Below, piece by piece: positions 46,671 through 55,161 of a DNA stretch of 64,000 bases (its first letter is position 1; the number at the start of each line of letters is the position of its first letter). This DNA is from Nocardia panacis. GTDB lineage: Bacteria; Actinomycetota; Actinomycetes; Mycobacteriales; Mycobacteriaceae. The stretch covers positions 1 through 64,000 of the forward strand of contig NZ_QZFU01000015.1 in assembly GCF_003598715.1 (NCBI RefSeq). Direction: 5' to 3'. The translations under genes and the position numbers were made by a program. The notes beneath the pieces are model-generated. The model searched no databases. It was not told the DNA's origin and was given only the letters and a program-made list of their open reading frames with translations.

Positions 46671-47683
46671 ACGCCAACCGCCTCCTCGATCTCCTCTTCG
46701 GCAGCCTGCTCGGTGACCGGTTCGACGGAACGACGCTCGCGCATCCCGCCGAGGACGACCAGCGCGATACCCACCGCCAACCAGAGGAACAGACTCAGCA
46801 GGCGAGTAGTGAAACCCGCGCCGCCGTCGAAGTACAGCAGGCTGCGCGCACCCTCCACGAACCCCGCGCCATTCCAGAACGCGTGCAGCGCACCGAAGAA
46901 GCCGCCCTGGAGTTCGGGCCGGTAGATGCCGCCGGAGCTGGTGAAGTTGAGCATGACGAACAGCAGCATCAGCACCAGCGTGGTCCAGCGCCGCAAGTAG
47001 GTGTGCAGGCCGATCCCGACCAAAACGATTCCGGCACAATACAACCAGGCCATGGCCCAGATGGCGCCGAAGTCGTGGTCGATGACATGGAAGACCGGTC
47101 CGGCGACCACTATCCCGATCACGCTCACCGCCAGGGCCGCGCCGACACCGACCGCCGCGCGCACCGCCATGCGCAGCTCCGCGCCCGCCGCACCGATCGC
47201 CGCGACACTGCCGTAGGAACCGACACTCAGTGCTACCAGCAGGAAGAAGATCCCCTGCGCCGTCGGGTCACCTTTGGAAGGCGGCGCGATATCGGTGACC
47301 GTCAGCGGCACACCCTGCCGACCCGCCACCTGGTGGAAGATCGCCTCGGCGGCCATGGCCGTGGTGTCCGAACCCGCCTTCGCCACCAGTAATTCGGGGC
47401 GCGGACCATCAGGAAGGTACGCGCCCGCCAAATCACGGTCCCGCAGTTGCGTCAGGGCCGCGTCACGAGACGGCAGCGTGATCACCTCGAGGGCATCGCC
47501 CGCGCGATCCTTCATTGTTTGAGCCAGCACCTGAGTCTGCGGCGTCGCTCCGATCACCGCCACCTTCAGATGATGCGGCGCGGGCTGATGAAACGCGCCG
47601 AGATAGGCCAGTGCCATGCCGAGGCACATCAGCAGCGGTGTGAGCAGGTGTCCGGCCACATGCCGGAGCTGATGCCTGACCAT
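46667..47683 (-). CDS. YhgE/Pip- or ABC-2-like membrane protein
   Basis: A 338-residue membrane protein. One helix near residues 12-32 is followed by an extracytoplasmic domain of about 115 residues (VAVIGATPQTQVLAQTM). Five to six helices fill the rest, and a charged tail ends the chain. This is the layout of half YhgE/Pip or ABC-2 permeases (DUF3533-like). No ATPase is nearby. It is divergent from the MarR gene at 47738, with an operator between, and may be a small efflux or envelope-stress component. The start at 47683 was preferred to 47713. Confidence 0.75.
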   Translation of the reverse strand: MVRHQLRHVAGHLLTPLLMCLGMALAYLGAFHQPAPHHLKVAVIGATPQTQVLAQTMKDRAGDALEVITLPSRDAALTQLRDRDLAGAYLPDGPRPELLVAKAGSDTTAMAAEAIFHQVAGRQGVPLTVTDIAPPSKGDPTAQGIFFLLVALSVGSYGSVAAIGAAGAELRMAVRAAVGVGAALAVSVIGIVVAGPVFHVIDHDFGAIWAMAWLYCAGIVLVGIGLHTYLRRWTTLVLMLLFVMLNFTSSGGIYRPELQGGFFGALHAFWNGAGFVEGARSLLYFDGGAGFTTRLLSLFLWLAVGIALVVLGGMRERRSVEPVTEQAAEEEIEEAVGV

Positions 47684-47707
47684 GAATCGACTCCCAATGG
47701 TTGGTAA

Positions 47708-47736
47708 ATACAACTATCAATGTTGTATCATACAAC
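47708..47736. promoter_or_regulatory. MarR operator, ATACAAC/GTTGTAT
   Basis: ATACAAC (47708-47714) and GTTGTAT (47722-47728) form an inverted repeat with a 7-nt spacer. A third half-site, ATACAAC, is at 47730-47736. All lie between the membrane-protein and MarR starts, the last touching the MarR start codon. Confidence 0.75.
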
Positions 47737-47737
47737 T

Positions 47738-48160
47738 ATGCCTGCGCATCGCACAGTGGCCATCGACACCATCCAGCGCGAACTCACCGCCTTCGCCCGC
47801 CGCGCGCGCGGCACCGCCGCCGCCCTGCATCCCGGACTGTCCCTGGTCGCCTTCAGCATCCTCGACCTGATCATCGAACGCGACGGCTGCCAGGCCACCG
47901 ACCTCGCCGAGCGCTACCACCTCGACAAATCCACCATCAGCAGGCAGGTCACCGCGCTGGCCGAACTCGGCTACCTCACCCGCGAGGTCGACAACACCAA
48001 CCGGCGCAACAACATCCTGCGACCCACCACCGAGGGCAAACGCGTCGCGCGCGAAGCCGAACAGGTCAGACATGAGGTATTCGAGGAGCGACTGCACGAC
48101 TGGTCCGACACCGACGTGGCACGCTTCGCCGAGTATCTGCGTCGGTACAACGCGGGCTGA
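47738..48160 (+). CDS. MarR-family regulator
   Basis: A 140-residue regulator. Its winged helix reads CQATDLAERYHLDKSTISRQ, then VTALAELGYLTREVDNTNRRNN, with the wing motif NTNRRN in place of DxRxxR. The start is ATG 47738; an ATG at 47720 is in frame but covers the operator. It is divergent from the membrane protein at 46667, its likely target. A 10-bp inverted repeat lies after its stop. Confidence 0.88.
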   Translation: MPAHRTVAIDTIQRELTAFARRARGTAAALHPGLSLVAFSILDLIIERDGCQATDLAERYHLDKSTISRQVTALAELGYLTREVDNTNRRNNILRPTTEGKRVAREAEQVRHEVFEERLHDWSDTDVARFAEYLRRYNAG

Positions 48161-48177
48161 GTTTCGCGGGCGGCCAT

Positions 48178-48222
48178 CCGCCGGACATCTGACAGTCGGA
48201 TAGTTCGTCTACTGTCCGGCGG
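48178..48222. repeat. Inverted repeat across the mannosyltransferase start
   Basis: CCGCCGGACA (48178-48187) and TGTCCGGCGG (48213-48222) are perfect arms 25 nt apart. The right arm ends on the first base of the GTG start of the next gene. It may be the marR terminator, an operator, or a stem limiting translation. Confidence 0.6.
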
Positions 48223-49742
48223 TGACATCGGTGGACACGCAGGTGGGGCGGATACGACTGTTCGGGGCCACCGGGAGTGTGCTGGTGGCCATCGGAGCAC
48301 TCGGAGCCGGGGCGCAACCCGTGTTGCAGGATCCCACGCAGGGGGTTCGTTTTCTCAGTCTCTTTGCGCGAGCGCCCATTTCGGCGATGACCATGTGCCT
48401 GCTCGGGATGGCGATGATCGTGGCCGGGTGGTTGCTGCTCGGACGGTTTCTGGACCGGATCGATCGGGGGTCGCTGCTCGCTATTTTCGGGCTGTGGGCC
48501 GGGCCGCTTGTTGTTGCTCCGCCCTTGTTCAGTCAGGATATTTATTCCTATCTGGCGCAGGGGGAGATTTTTGCGCGTGGATTGGATCCCTACACGCTCG
48601 GGCCGGGACCCGGCCTCGGGATAGACAATGTGTTGACCAGGGCTGTTCCCACCATATGGCGGGATACACCGGCACCCTATGGGCCGTTGTTCCTCTCGTT
48701 GGCTCGCTGCATTTCCGAAGCCACCGGGGATGATATTTTGGCGAGCATTCTGTTGCATCGGGTTGCGGCGCTGCTCGGAATTGCCTTGATCATCTGGGCG
48801 GTGCCGCAGTTGGCTCGAAGAGGTGGGGTTTCGGAATCTCTTGCCTTGTGGGTTGGGGTTTTGAATCCATTGGTGCTGTTTCATTTGGTTGCCGGGGTGC
48901 ACAACGAGTCGTTGATGATCGGGCTGATGCTTGCCGGTGTTGCTATCGCGCTGGCCGCACTGGATGGGGGGCGGCCTTTCTGGGGGTTGCTGGTGGGTGG
49001 ATGTGCGCTGATCGGGTTGGCTGCGATGGTCAAGATTCCGGCGTTGGCAGCGCTTGGGTTTGTTGGGCTTGCTTTGGCTCGATATTGGGGGCGGGGCGTT
49101 TGGGGGGTATTCGGGTCTGTCGCCGTCACCGGGGTTGTTGCCGGGGTTGTTTTGTTGGCCGTGAGTGGGGTTAGCGGGCTCGGGTTCGGGTGGGTTCGGA
49201 CGCTTGATACGGCTACCGTGGTGCGGAGTTGGCTTTCGCCTACTACCGCTTTGGGGATGGGGGTTGGATTCGGTGGGGTTTTGCTCGGGATCGGGGATCA
49301 CACCACTTCGCTGCTCGGGTTCACCCGACCGTTGGGGGAGGCTGTGGCCGGGGGCGTTTCCCTTTGGATGCTGCTTTCCGTCTATCGTGGGCGAATTTCT
49401 TGCGTTGGGGGGCTTGGGGTTTCGCTTGCCTGTGTGGTTGTTCTGTTTCCAGTTATGCATCCCTGGTATTTGTTGTGGGCCATCCCGTTGTTGGGGGCGT
49501 GGGTTGGCGGTGGGGTGTGGTTGCGGTGGATCGTCGGGGTGTCGACAGTCTTCTCGTTTTTGCAGATCACGAGCGGGTCCGAGTACCAGTCACCGTATGC
49601 CATTGCGTTCGCCTCCTTCGCTGCCGCTTCGGTTGGGTTCCTCCTCATGTTCGTGACTCGGTCCTTTCTGCCGTGGGTTGTTCGGGATCCAGGGGGTTCG
49701 GTTGTCGATGCGACGGAGGAGGAGTTTCGGGCCGCTGCATGA
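48222..49742 (+). CDS. Polyprenol-phosphomannose-dependent alpha-1,6-mannosyltransferase (MptA/MptB family)
   Basis: A 506-residue GT-C glycosyltransferase with about 12-13 helices. The catalytic acidic loop is FSQDIYSYLAQGEIFARGLDPY, where the Asp after SQ is conserved; it includes the family PY element. VMHPWYLLWAIP near residue 410 is another family block. These enzymes extend the mannan core of lipomannan and lipoarabinomannan from polyprenyl-phosphomannose at the outer face of the membrane. The nearest relatives are MptA (Rv2174) or MptB. The start is GTG 48222, or GTG 48231 in frame. Codon use becomes strongly G/T-ending after about 48480. Confidence 0.85.
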   Translation: MTSVDTQVGRIRLFGATGSVLVAIGALGAGAQPVLQDPTQGVRFLSLFARAPISAMTMCLLGMAMIVAGWLLLGRFLDRIDRGSLLAIFGLWAGPLVVAPPLFSQDIYSYLAQGEIFARGLDPYTLGPGPGLGIDNVLTRAVPTIWRDTPAPYGPLFLSLARCISEATGDDILASILLHRVAALLGIALIIWAVPQLARRGGVSESLALWVGVLNPLVLFHLVAGVHNESLMIGLMLAGVAIALAALDGGRPFWGLLVGGCALIGLAAMVKIPALAALGFVGLALARYWGRGVWGVFGSVAVTGVVAGVVLLAVSGVSGLGFGWVRTLDTATVVRSWLSPTTALGMGVGFGGVLLGIGDHTTSLLGFTRPLGEAVAGGVSLWMLLSVYRGRISCVGGLGVSLACVVVLFPVMHPWYLLWAIPLLGAWVGGGVWLRWIVGVSTVFSFLQITSGSEYQSPYAIAFASFAAASVGFLLMFVTRSFLPWVVRDPGGSVVDATEEEFRAAA

Positions 49743-49796
49743 TCCGACCTGCTGGTTCGAGGTATCTGTCGGTGCGGGTTGGTAGCGTCCGGGGCT

Positions 49797-50303
49797 ATGA
49801 GTTCTCTTCCGAGTGTTGTTGAGGTTTCGCGGTTTTGGGATGTCATCGAGGAGGCTTGGGTCCGGGTCGGAGGTGTGGGCGATTCGACTCGACGAGGGCT
49901 TGCCGGGCGGGATAGTGATGAGGTTGCGTTTCTCGTCGAATCTCATCTCGATGAGTTTCTTGCTCGGTTGCAGGAGATTTCTTCGGGAGCGGAGGGGTCG
50001 GAGTTGGCTGCTCTGGACCGGGTTTTGGAGCGGGTGCTTTTCGATATCGATCGTCGGGATATTCATGAGATGACCGATGGGTCCGATGATGGGTTTCTGT
50101 ACTGTCGGGGGTTTATTGTCGCTATGGGGCGGGAGTTTTATGAGGCGGTCGTTGCGGATCCTTCCATTGCGGTTATGGATGCCGAGTGCGAGAGGATGTG
50201 CTACTTCTTTGCTCATCTTTATAATGAGAGGTTTGGGGAGTTTCCCGATACCGGGTCCGGGATCAGTCGGGAGAGTGGGTCTAATTCTGACAGGTGGAGG
50301 TAG
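49797..50303 (+). CDS. DUF4240-family protein
   Basis: A 168-residue protein resembling the DUF4240 family, small actinobacterial proteins of unknown function. It starts MSSLPSVVEVSRFWDVIEEA, then VAFLVESHLDEFLARLQEI and DGFLYCRGFIVAMGREFYEAV. The mean charge is acidic. The start is ATG 49797, with ATG 49779 also possible. It shares the G/T-rich codon style of the mannosyltransferase and lies 54 bp after it. The region after it (50304-50755) is G/T-rich, then G/C-rich, with no credible gene. Confidence 0.75.
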   Translation: MSSLPSVVEVSRFWDVIEEAWVRVGGVGDSTRRGLAGRDSDEVAFLVESHLDEFLARLQEISSGAEGSELAALDRVLERVLFDIDRRDIHEMTDGSDDGFLYCRGFIVAMGREFYEAVVADPSIAVMDAECERMCYFFAHLYNERFGEFPDTGSGISRESGSNSDRWR

Positions 50304-50755
50304 GTAGGTTTTGTTGCGTTTGGGGTGATGGTTTTGCCCCGGTTTTCGGGAGAGCGCTTTGGCACCGTGGTGGGTTCGTCCCGGGTGATGTGCCGGGCGC
50401 GTTGGGTGGGCTACCAGGCTTGGTCTTCCGCAGTTTGGGAATGTTTCTTGCGTTTCGGTGGGGTCGACTGGCTGCGGTTTTCTTCAGTTCGATCCGCAAC
50501 CGAACCGGGGGCCGTCCCCATCGGTTTGAACAGCTCCGCACCGCGTGTTCGGCGACGAGGGCGGGTCGGTGGTGAGGATGTCGAGCAGTGTTCGGCGGCC
50601 TTGGCTGCGACCCGCGCGAATCCAATCGACAGCCCGCGCGGAGGAAGCCCCCCGCCCCAGCCGGCGGCGTTCGTGGTCATCGGTGCATAGGCCCTCGAAC
50701 TGCGGCGGCAGATTCTTGCCGGCACATCTCGGCATGCCGCTTCAGACTCATCGTC

Positions 50756-51193
50756 ATGACCACACTGTCGACAACGACCGCCAAGTCCGTACTCGAGGGC
50801 ATGTATCGCGCGGAAGCGGAATACCTTTCCGAAGGTGGGCCAGGGAAGGCGTCGTTCGCACCGCTGGCACCGTTCTTCGCGCCGGACGTCGTGCTGTACC
50901 AGGCCGACGCCCTTCCATACGGCGGAATTTGGCGCGGTCACGAAGGTATGGAGCAGTTCTTCCTCGCCATGAGCCGAACATGGCACACGTTCGACATGGT
51001 GGATCAGACTTTCCTGACCGACACCAGCCCCCTCGTCGTTCTGACTCGGGTACGCGCCCGCTCACGCACCACCGGCCGGAACCTCGATTTCCCGATCCTG
51101 CAAACGATCACCATCGAAGACGGCCGGATCACCAAGGTGCACCCGTTCTACTGGGACACCGCAGCGATCCGCGACGCCTGCTCGCCCAGCTGA
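50756..51193 (+). CDS. SnoaL-like/NTF2-fold protein
   Basis: A 145-residue single-domain protein of the nuclear transport factor 2 fold. Typical elements are AEYLSEGGPGKASFAPLAPFF early on, GHEGMEQFFLAMSRTW, and TITIEDGRITKVHPFYWDT at the end. Members are small-molecule isomerases, cyclases or simple ligand binders. The start at ATG 50756 is clear. No pathway partner is nearby. Confidence 0.8.
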   Translation: MTTLSTTTAKSVLEGMYRAEAEYLSEGGPGKASFAPLAPFFAPDVVLYQADALPYGGIWRGHEGMEQFFLAMSRTWHTFDMVDQTFLTDTSPLVVLTRVRARSRTTGRNLDFPILQTITIEDGRITKVHPFYWDTAAIRDACSPS

Positions 51194-51227
51194 ACGCGTC
51201 ATCGAATTTGCCGCCGAGGGGTGCCGG

Positions 51228-51680
51228 ATGCCGGGAACTGGCTACCCGCCGGGTGCTCGATGGCCACGGCCATCCGGACTCACCCCGGACCAATTGCGTT
51301 GGCGGGCAGTGGATCCGTCCAGGTTGTCATTGTTGGGACTGGTCCGCCATCTGACGGATGTCGAACTGGGCTGGTTCGCCCGCGTCCTGTCCGGCTCGGA
51401 TGACTCGTTCGTGTATTGGCAAGGGGATGCCCCGGACGGCGCCGACTTCGATGTGGAAGATGCCGATGCGGAGGAGTCACTTCGGTTGTGGCACAGCGCA
51501 TGTGATCGGTCTCGCGAGATCGCCGATGGCTGCGAGTCGCTCGATGCGTTCGGTGTGCACCGGCCGACCGGCGAACACTTCAGCCTGCGTTGGATCCTCG
51601 CCCACATGATTCAGGAGTACGCCCGCCACAACGGGCATGCGGATCTCATCCGGGAACGGATCGATGGCCGAACCGGCTAG
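51228..51680 (+). CDS. DinB-family (DUF664) protein, possibly truncated at the N-terminus
   Basis: A 150-residue protein with the DUF664 core LTPDQLRWRAVDPSRLSLLGLVRHLTDVELGW in parts. The C-terminal helix holds RWILAHMIQEYARHNGHADLIRERIDG, carrying the metal-ligand His residues. Family members normally begin with a 30-residue helix before LTPDQLR. Here only MPGTGYPPGARWPRPSG is found, with atypical residues, so the 5' end may have been shortened or frameshifted. The gene is 34 bp after the SnoaL-like gene. Confidence 0.75.
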   Translation: MPGTGYPPGARWPRPSGLTPDQLRWRAVDPSRLSLLGLVRHLTDVELGWFARVLSGSDDSFVYWQGDAPDGADFDVEDADAEESLRLWHSACDRSREIADGCESLDAFGVHRPTGEHFSLRWILAHMIQEYARHNGHADLIRERIDGRTG

Positions 51681-51719
51681 GGTCGAAGTGATTTGGGGGG
51701 CATACGAATTGGAGGTTGG

Positions 51720-52304
51720 GTGGCGGTCGGACGTTACATGGGTCATCGTTTGGTCATTCGAGACGCTGTGGACAATGCCGAAGTCCGAGCTCTGGCCGCG
51801 GCGGATGGCTGGACCTATGAGGGAGATACCGCCCGAGATCCGGACAGTCGGGCTTTCTATGAGGCGAAATGGTCGCTCCCGGGCGGCTTGTCGGTCAACT
51901 ATGTCGCCGACGAACTCGTTGATGCGCGCTACCTGGTCGTCTCGGGTGAGGATGACGCGCGGGTGCGGGAGGTGACGACGCGTCTGGCGGCGGAGGTCAT
52001 CTTCTGGAGCCTCGATGAACTGCTGGTCAATTTCGATACGAGCGTCTACCCGGCGGAGCAGACGAGGTCCGTGTTGATCCTGGGCGCCGGGTCTCCGAAG
52101 CGGGCAGCCGACCCGGTGATCATGCGCATCCTGGAGGCGACGCATCACAAAGACGCCAGGGTCCGTCGGGCGGCCGTGTGCGCCATGGTGTACTCCGAGT
52201 GGCCCGAGTACCGAGAGCCGTTGGCGGAGATGATTGTTCGCGAAACGGATGCACAGGTCATCCATCACGCGCGGATCGCTGTTCAGCTCTTCGAAGAACA
52301 GTAG
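51720..52304 (+). CDS. Hypothetical protein with HEAT-like C-terminus
   Basis: A 194-residue protein that I do not recognise by name. The N-terminal 100 residues look like a compact alpha/beta domain (LVIRDAVDNAEVRALAAADG). The C-terminal part reads like a pair of HEAT-type helices, including IMRILEATHHKDARVRRAAVCAMVYSEW in pieces. I chose GTG 51720 because GGAGG is 4 nt upstream; ATG 51738 is the alternative. Genes on either side are unrelated in kind. Confidence 0.7.
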   Translation: MAVGRYMGHRLVIRDAVDNAEVRALAAADGWTYEGDTARDPDSRAFYEAKWSLPGGLSVNYVADELVDARYLVVSGEDDARVREVTTRLAAEVIFWSLDELLVNFDTSVYPAEQTRSVLILGAGSPKRAADPVIMRILEATHHKDARVRRAAVCAMVYSEWPEYREPLAEMIVRETDAQVIHHARIAVQLFEEQ

Positions 52305-52524
52305 GAACCGGCAGGGTGGGGGCGGCGGCGGTGATGATGCGGCCGGTGTGCGCGGTGCCGACGCGGACGGCCTCGGTGGTGGACGCGCCTTTCGCGCGGG
52401 CTTCGACCATACGTGGATCAAACGTACCGGCCCGAAACGCTGGACCTCCCCAGACAGCGGGACGTACCAGACAGCGGGACGTAAATGGGTCGAGCGATGA
52501 GGTGCGGCAGCCTAGGATCGCCCG

Positions 52525-53544
52525 GTGATTGATGCGATGAACAGGCAGTGGGTATTGCGGCGACGACCGGAAGGGACGTTGCGGGATGAGGATTTCGAGT
52601 TGCGAAGTGTGCCGGTGCCGGTTCCGGGGCCGGGAGAGTCCTTGATTCGGGTGCATTGGCTCGGCATCGATCCCACCCAGCGGGGTTGGCTCAATGAGGG
52701 TGACAACTATATGGACGCCGTGCCGCTCGGCGAGGTGATGCGTGGTGGCGGGGTCGGCCAGGTGGTGCTGTCGAACGACCCGGATTGTCCGGTGGGCAGC
52801 TGGGTCGCGGGGATGGTGGGGTGGCAGGACTATGTCGTCCGGTCGGCGGGCGGGCTGTTCGGGTTGAATGTGGTGCCCGAGGGGGTCTCGCCCAAGTCGA
52901 TGATGAGTCTGTTCGGTGCGCCGGGTTTGACCGCGTACTTCGGGATGAGGGATATCGGCCGTCCCGAGCCCGGCCAGACGGTGCTGGTTTCGGCGGCGGC
53001 CGGTGTGACCGGGTCTATCGCGGGCCAGATCGCGAAGGTTTTGGGCTGCAAGGTGATCGGTGTCGCGGGCGGCCCGGAGAAGTGTTCCTGGATCACCGAG
53101 CAGGCGGGTCTGGATGCCGCCATCGACTACAAGAACGACGATATCGATGCCTGTTTGACCCGTCTGGCTCCCGAGGGCGTCGACGTCTTCTTCGACGGTG
53201 TGGGCGGCAGTATTCTCGAACACGGTTTGGCGCATCTGGCGCGTGGTGCGCGTGTCGTGCTGGCCGGGGCCATCTCTTCCGGGTATCAGGGCGCCGATCC
53301 GGCCTCCGGTCCGCGAAACTACATGCGGTTGGCGCTGGATCGGGCGCGGATGGAAGGGTTCATCTTCCTCGACTACCTCGACCGTTTTCCGGAAGCCTTT
53401 GTGGCATTGCGTGATTGGCATGCGCAGGGCGCGATCACCATTGCCGAGACCGTCAGTAGTGGACTGGAATCCGCGCCGAGCGCGTTGCGTGCGGTCTTCG
53501 AGGGTCGCAACCTCGGCAAGCAACTCGTCGAGATCGCTGGGTGA
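52525..53544 (+). CDS. NADP-dependent medium-chain oxidoreductase (curcumin/prostaglandin reductase type)
   Basis: A 339-residue zinc-free MDR enzyme that reduces activated double bonds with NADPH. Cofactor loop: VLVSAAAGVTGSIAGQIAKVLGC in parts, then GVAGGPEKCSWI. The catalytic Tyr is in the family position GAPGLTAYFGM. The start is GTG 52525, with ATG 52537 as alternative. It is a single gene, and the 220 bp upstream hold no credible gene. The natural substrate is unknown. Confidence 0.92.
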   Translation: MIDAMNRQWVLRRRPEGTLRDEDFELRSVPVPVPGPGESLIRVHWLGIDPTQRGWLNEGDNYMDAVPLGEVMRGGGVGQVVLSNDPDCPVGSWVAGMVGWQDYVVRSAGGLFGLNVVPEGVSPKSMMSLFGAPGLTAYFGMRDIGRPEPGQTVLVSAAAGVTGSIAGQIAKVLGCKVIGVAGGPEKCSWITEQAGLDAAIDYKNDDIDACLTRLAPEGVDVFFDGVGGSILEHGLAHLARGARVVLAGAISSGYQGADPASGPRNYMRLALDRARMEGFIFLDYLDRFPEAFVALRDWHAQGAITIAETVSSGLESAPSALRAVFEGRNLGKQLVEIAG

Positions 53545-53639
53545 GTGCAGAAGCTGACCGAAGTGCGCGGCTTTATCATGCCTGACCCGAGGGTATAGAT
53601 TTCGAGGTAAGTCGGGAACGGTGACCGCAGGAGTGCGCA

Positions 53640-54953
53640 GTGCCCCGAAGTTATCTCGAGATCGATCGTCGGCGGGACGCCCTGCGGACCAATCTGTGGT
53701 TCGTGCCCGCTCTGGAGGTCTTGGGGGCCATCGGCCTGTTCGTGCTCACCTACCTGCTGGATCGGGCGGTGTATCGGGGCGCGTTCGATATTCCCTCGTG
53801 GTTCATCGGCGGCACTCCGGATGCGGCGCGCCAATTGTTGACCGCGATCGCGGCGGCGATCATCACCGTGGTCGGCGTGGTCTTCTCGATCACGATCGTG
53901 GCGCTGACACTGGCTTCGACCCAGTTCGGCCCGCGCATGCTGCGCAACTTCATTCGGGATCGGGGCACCCAGGTCACGCTGGGCACCTTCGTGGCGACCT
54001 TCGTCTACGCCATTGCCGCGCTGGTGTCGATCGGTTCGGATTTCGTTCCGCACATCTCGACGACGGTATCGATCGCCTCGCTGGTGGTCGATCTCGCGGT
54101 GCTCATGTACTTCATCAATCACGTGGCGGTGATGATCCAGTTGCCGAATGTGATCGCGAGTATCGCGGGTGAGGTGTCGACTGCTTTGGCGGCGGGGCAA
54201 CCGCAACCGGGCGTGGTGAGCGGTCCTTCGGTCGGGGAGTTGTTGCGGTTACTGGCGACCTCGGGTGGCGAGGTGCGGGTGACGGGCAGCGGTTATCTGC
54301 AATATTTCCGCTACGAGCGGCTGGTGCGGATCGCGGCGGAGGCGCAGGCGGTGATTCATCTGCCGTATCGGCCCGGACATTTTCTGACCGAGGGTCAGGT
54401 GGTGGCGACGGTGTGGCCCGCCGCGGCGGCGGAGAAGGTGGCCGAGCGGTTCGCGCGCGGACATGTCGCGGGGCCGACCCGCACCTTGACGCAGGATATC
54501 TCCTTCGGCATCGACCAACTGGTCGAGATCGCGCTGCGCGCCCTCTCCGCCGCGACCAATGACACTTTCACCGCGCTGACCTGCATCGACTGGTTGGGCG
54601 ACTGCCTGTGTCGGATCGCGGTCTCCTGGGATCCGAACCCGGTGCATCGGGATCGGGAGGGCCGGATCCGGGTGATCGCCGCGCAGGTGAGCTACGACCG
54701 GCTGGTGCAGCGCGCCTTCGAGAAGATCCGGCAGTCCGGGGTCGGAATGCCCGCGATCATGATTCGACAGCTGGACGCCATCGCCACCATCCTCGATCGC
54801 ACGACCCGACCGCAGCAGCGGCTGGTGCTGCTGGAACAGGCCGCGATGATCGAGCGATCGGCGGTGGAATCGGTCGGCGAACCCTCGGACCTGGAGGATG
54901 TGCTGCGCCGCGCCCGCGCCCTGCCGGGTTTCAGCGTGCCTTCCGAATCGTGA
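53640..54953 (+). CDS. DUF2254 membrane protein
   Basis: A 437-residue membrane protein of the DUF2254 family. About four helices occupy residues 20-180, with the family block TVVGVVFSITIVALTLASTQFGPRMLRNFI in parts. A large cytoplasmic region follows, containing ISFGIDQLVEIALRALSAATNDTFTALTC in parts. The function is unknown; it may be a channel or signalling protein. The start is GTG 53640 with GCAGGAG upstream. Confidence 0.88.
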   Translation: MPRSYLEIDRRRDALRTNLWFVPALEVLGAIGLFVLTYLLDRAVYRGAFDIPSWFIGGTPDAARQLLTAIAAAIITVVGVVFSITIVALTLASTQFGPRMLRNFIRDRGTQVTLGTFVATFVYAIAALVSIGSDFVPHISTTVSIASLVVDLAVLMYFINHVAVMIQLPNVIASIAGEVSTALAAGQPQPGVVSGPSVGELLRLLATSGGEVRVTGSGYLQYFRYERLVRIAAEAQAVIHLPYRPGHFLTEGQVVATVWPAAAAEKVAERFARGHVAGPTRTLTQDISFGIDQLVEIALRALSAATNDTFTALTCIDWLGDCLCRIAVSWDPNPVHRDREGRIRVIAAQVSYDRLVQRAFEKIRQSGVGMPAIMIRQLDAIATILDRTTRPQQRLVLLEQAAMIERSAVESVGEPSDLEDVLRRARALPGFSVPSES

Positions 54954-54983
54954 CTGTTCACCCCGGGCGCTTAGCATCGAGGT

Positions 54984-55145
54984 ATGAGTACAGCAGCCGA
55001 TGCCCCTGAGGAAAAGGGCAGTGCCGATCCGGCGGAGCCCGTCGTCCGCCGCAGCAGGCGACTGTCCGGCGAACTGGGCAAACTCTGCCATCGCAAGCCG
55101 GAGGAGGAGACCGACCGGGACGAATATCGCGAGCGGTCGGCCTGA
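54984..55145 (+). CDS. Small charged protein, 53 residues
   Basis: A short gene (MSTAADAPEEKGSADP, then SGELGKLCHRKPEEE and ending YRERSA). It is highly charged and has strong G/C third positions. It follows the DUF2254 gene by 30 bp on the same strand, with the start codon after GAGGT. No domain is recognised. It converges on the ATP-grasp gene with a 16-bp gap. Confidence 0.55.
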   Translation: MSTAADAPEEKGSADPAEPVVRRSRRLSGELGKLCHRKPEEETDRDEYRERSA

Positions 55146-55161
55146 GCGGCGGAGCCGGGCG

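Noticed and set aside
50304..50755. Several frames of 80-190 residues between the DUF4240 and SnoaL-like genes
   Set aside because: None shows steady coding bias or a recognisable domain; frames on both strands overlap each other.
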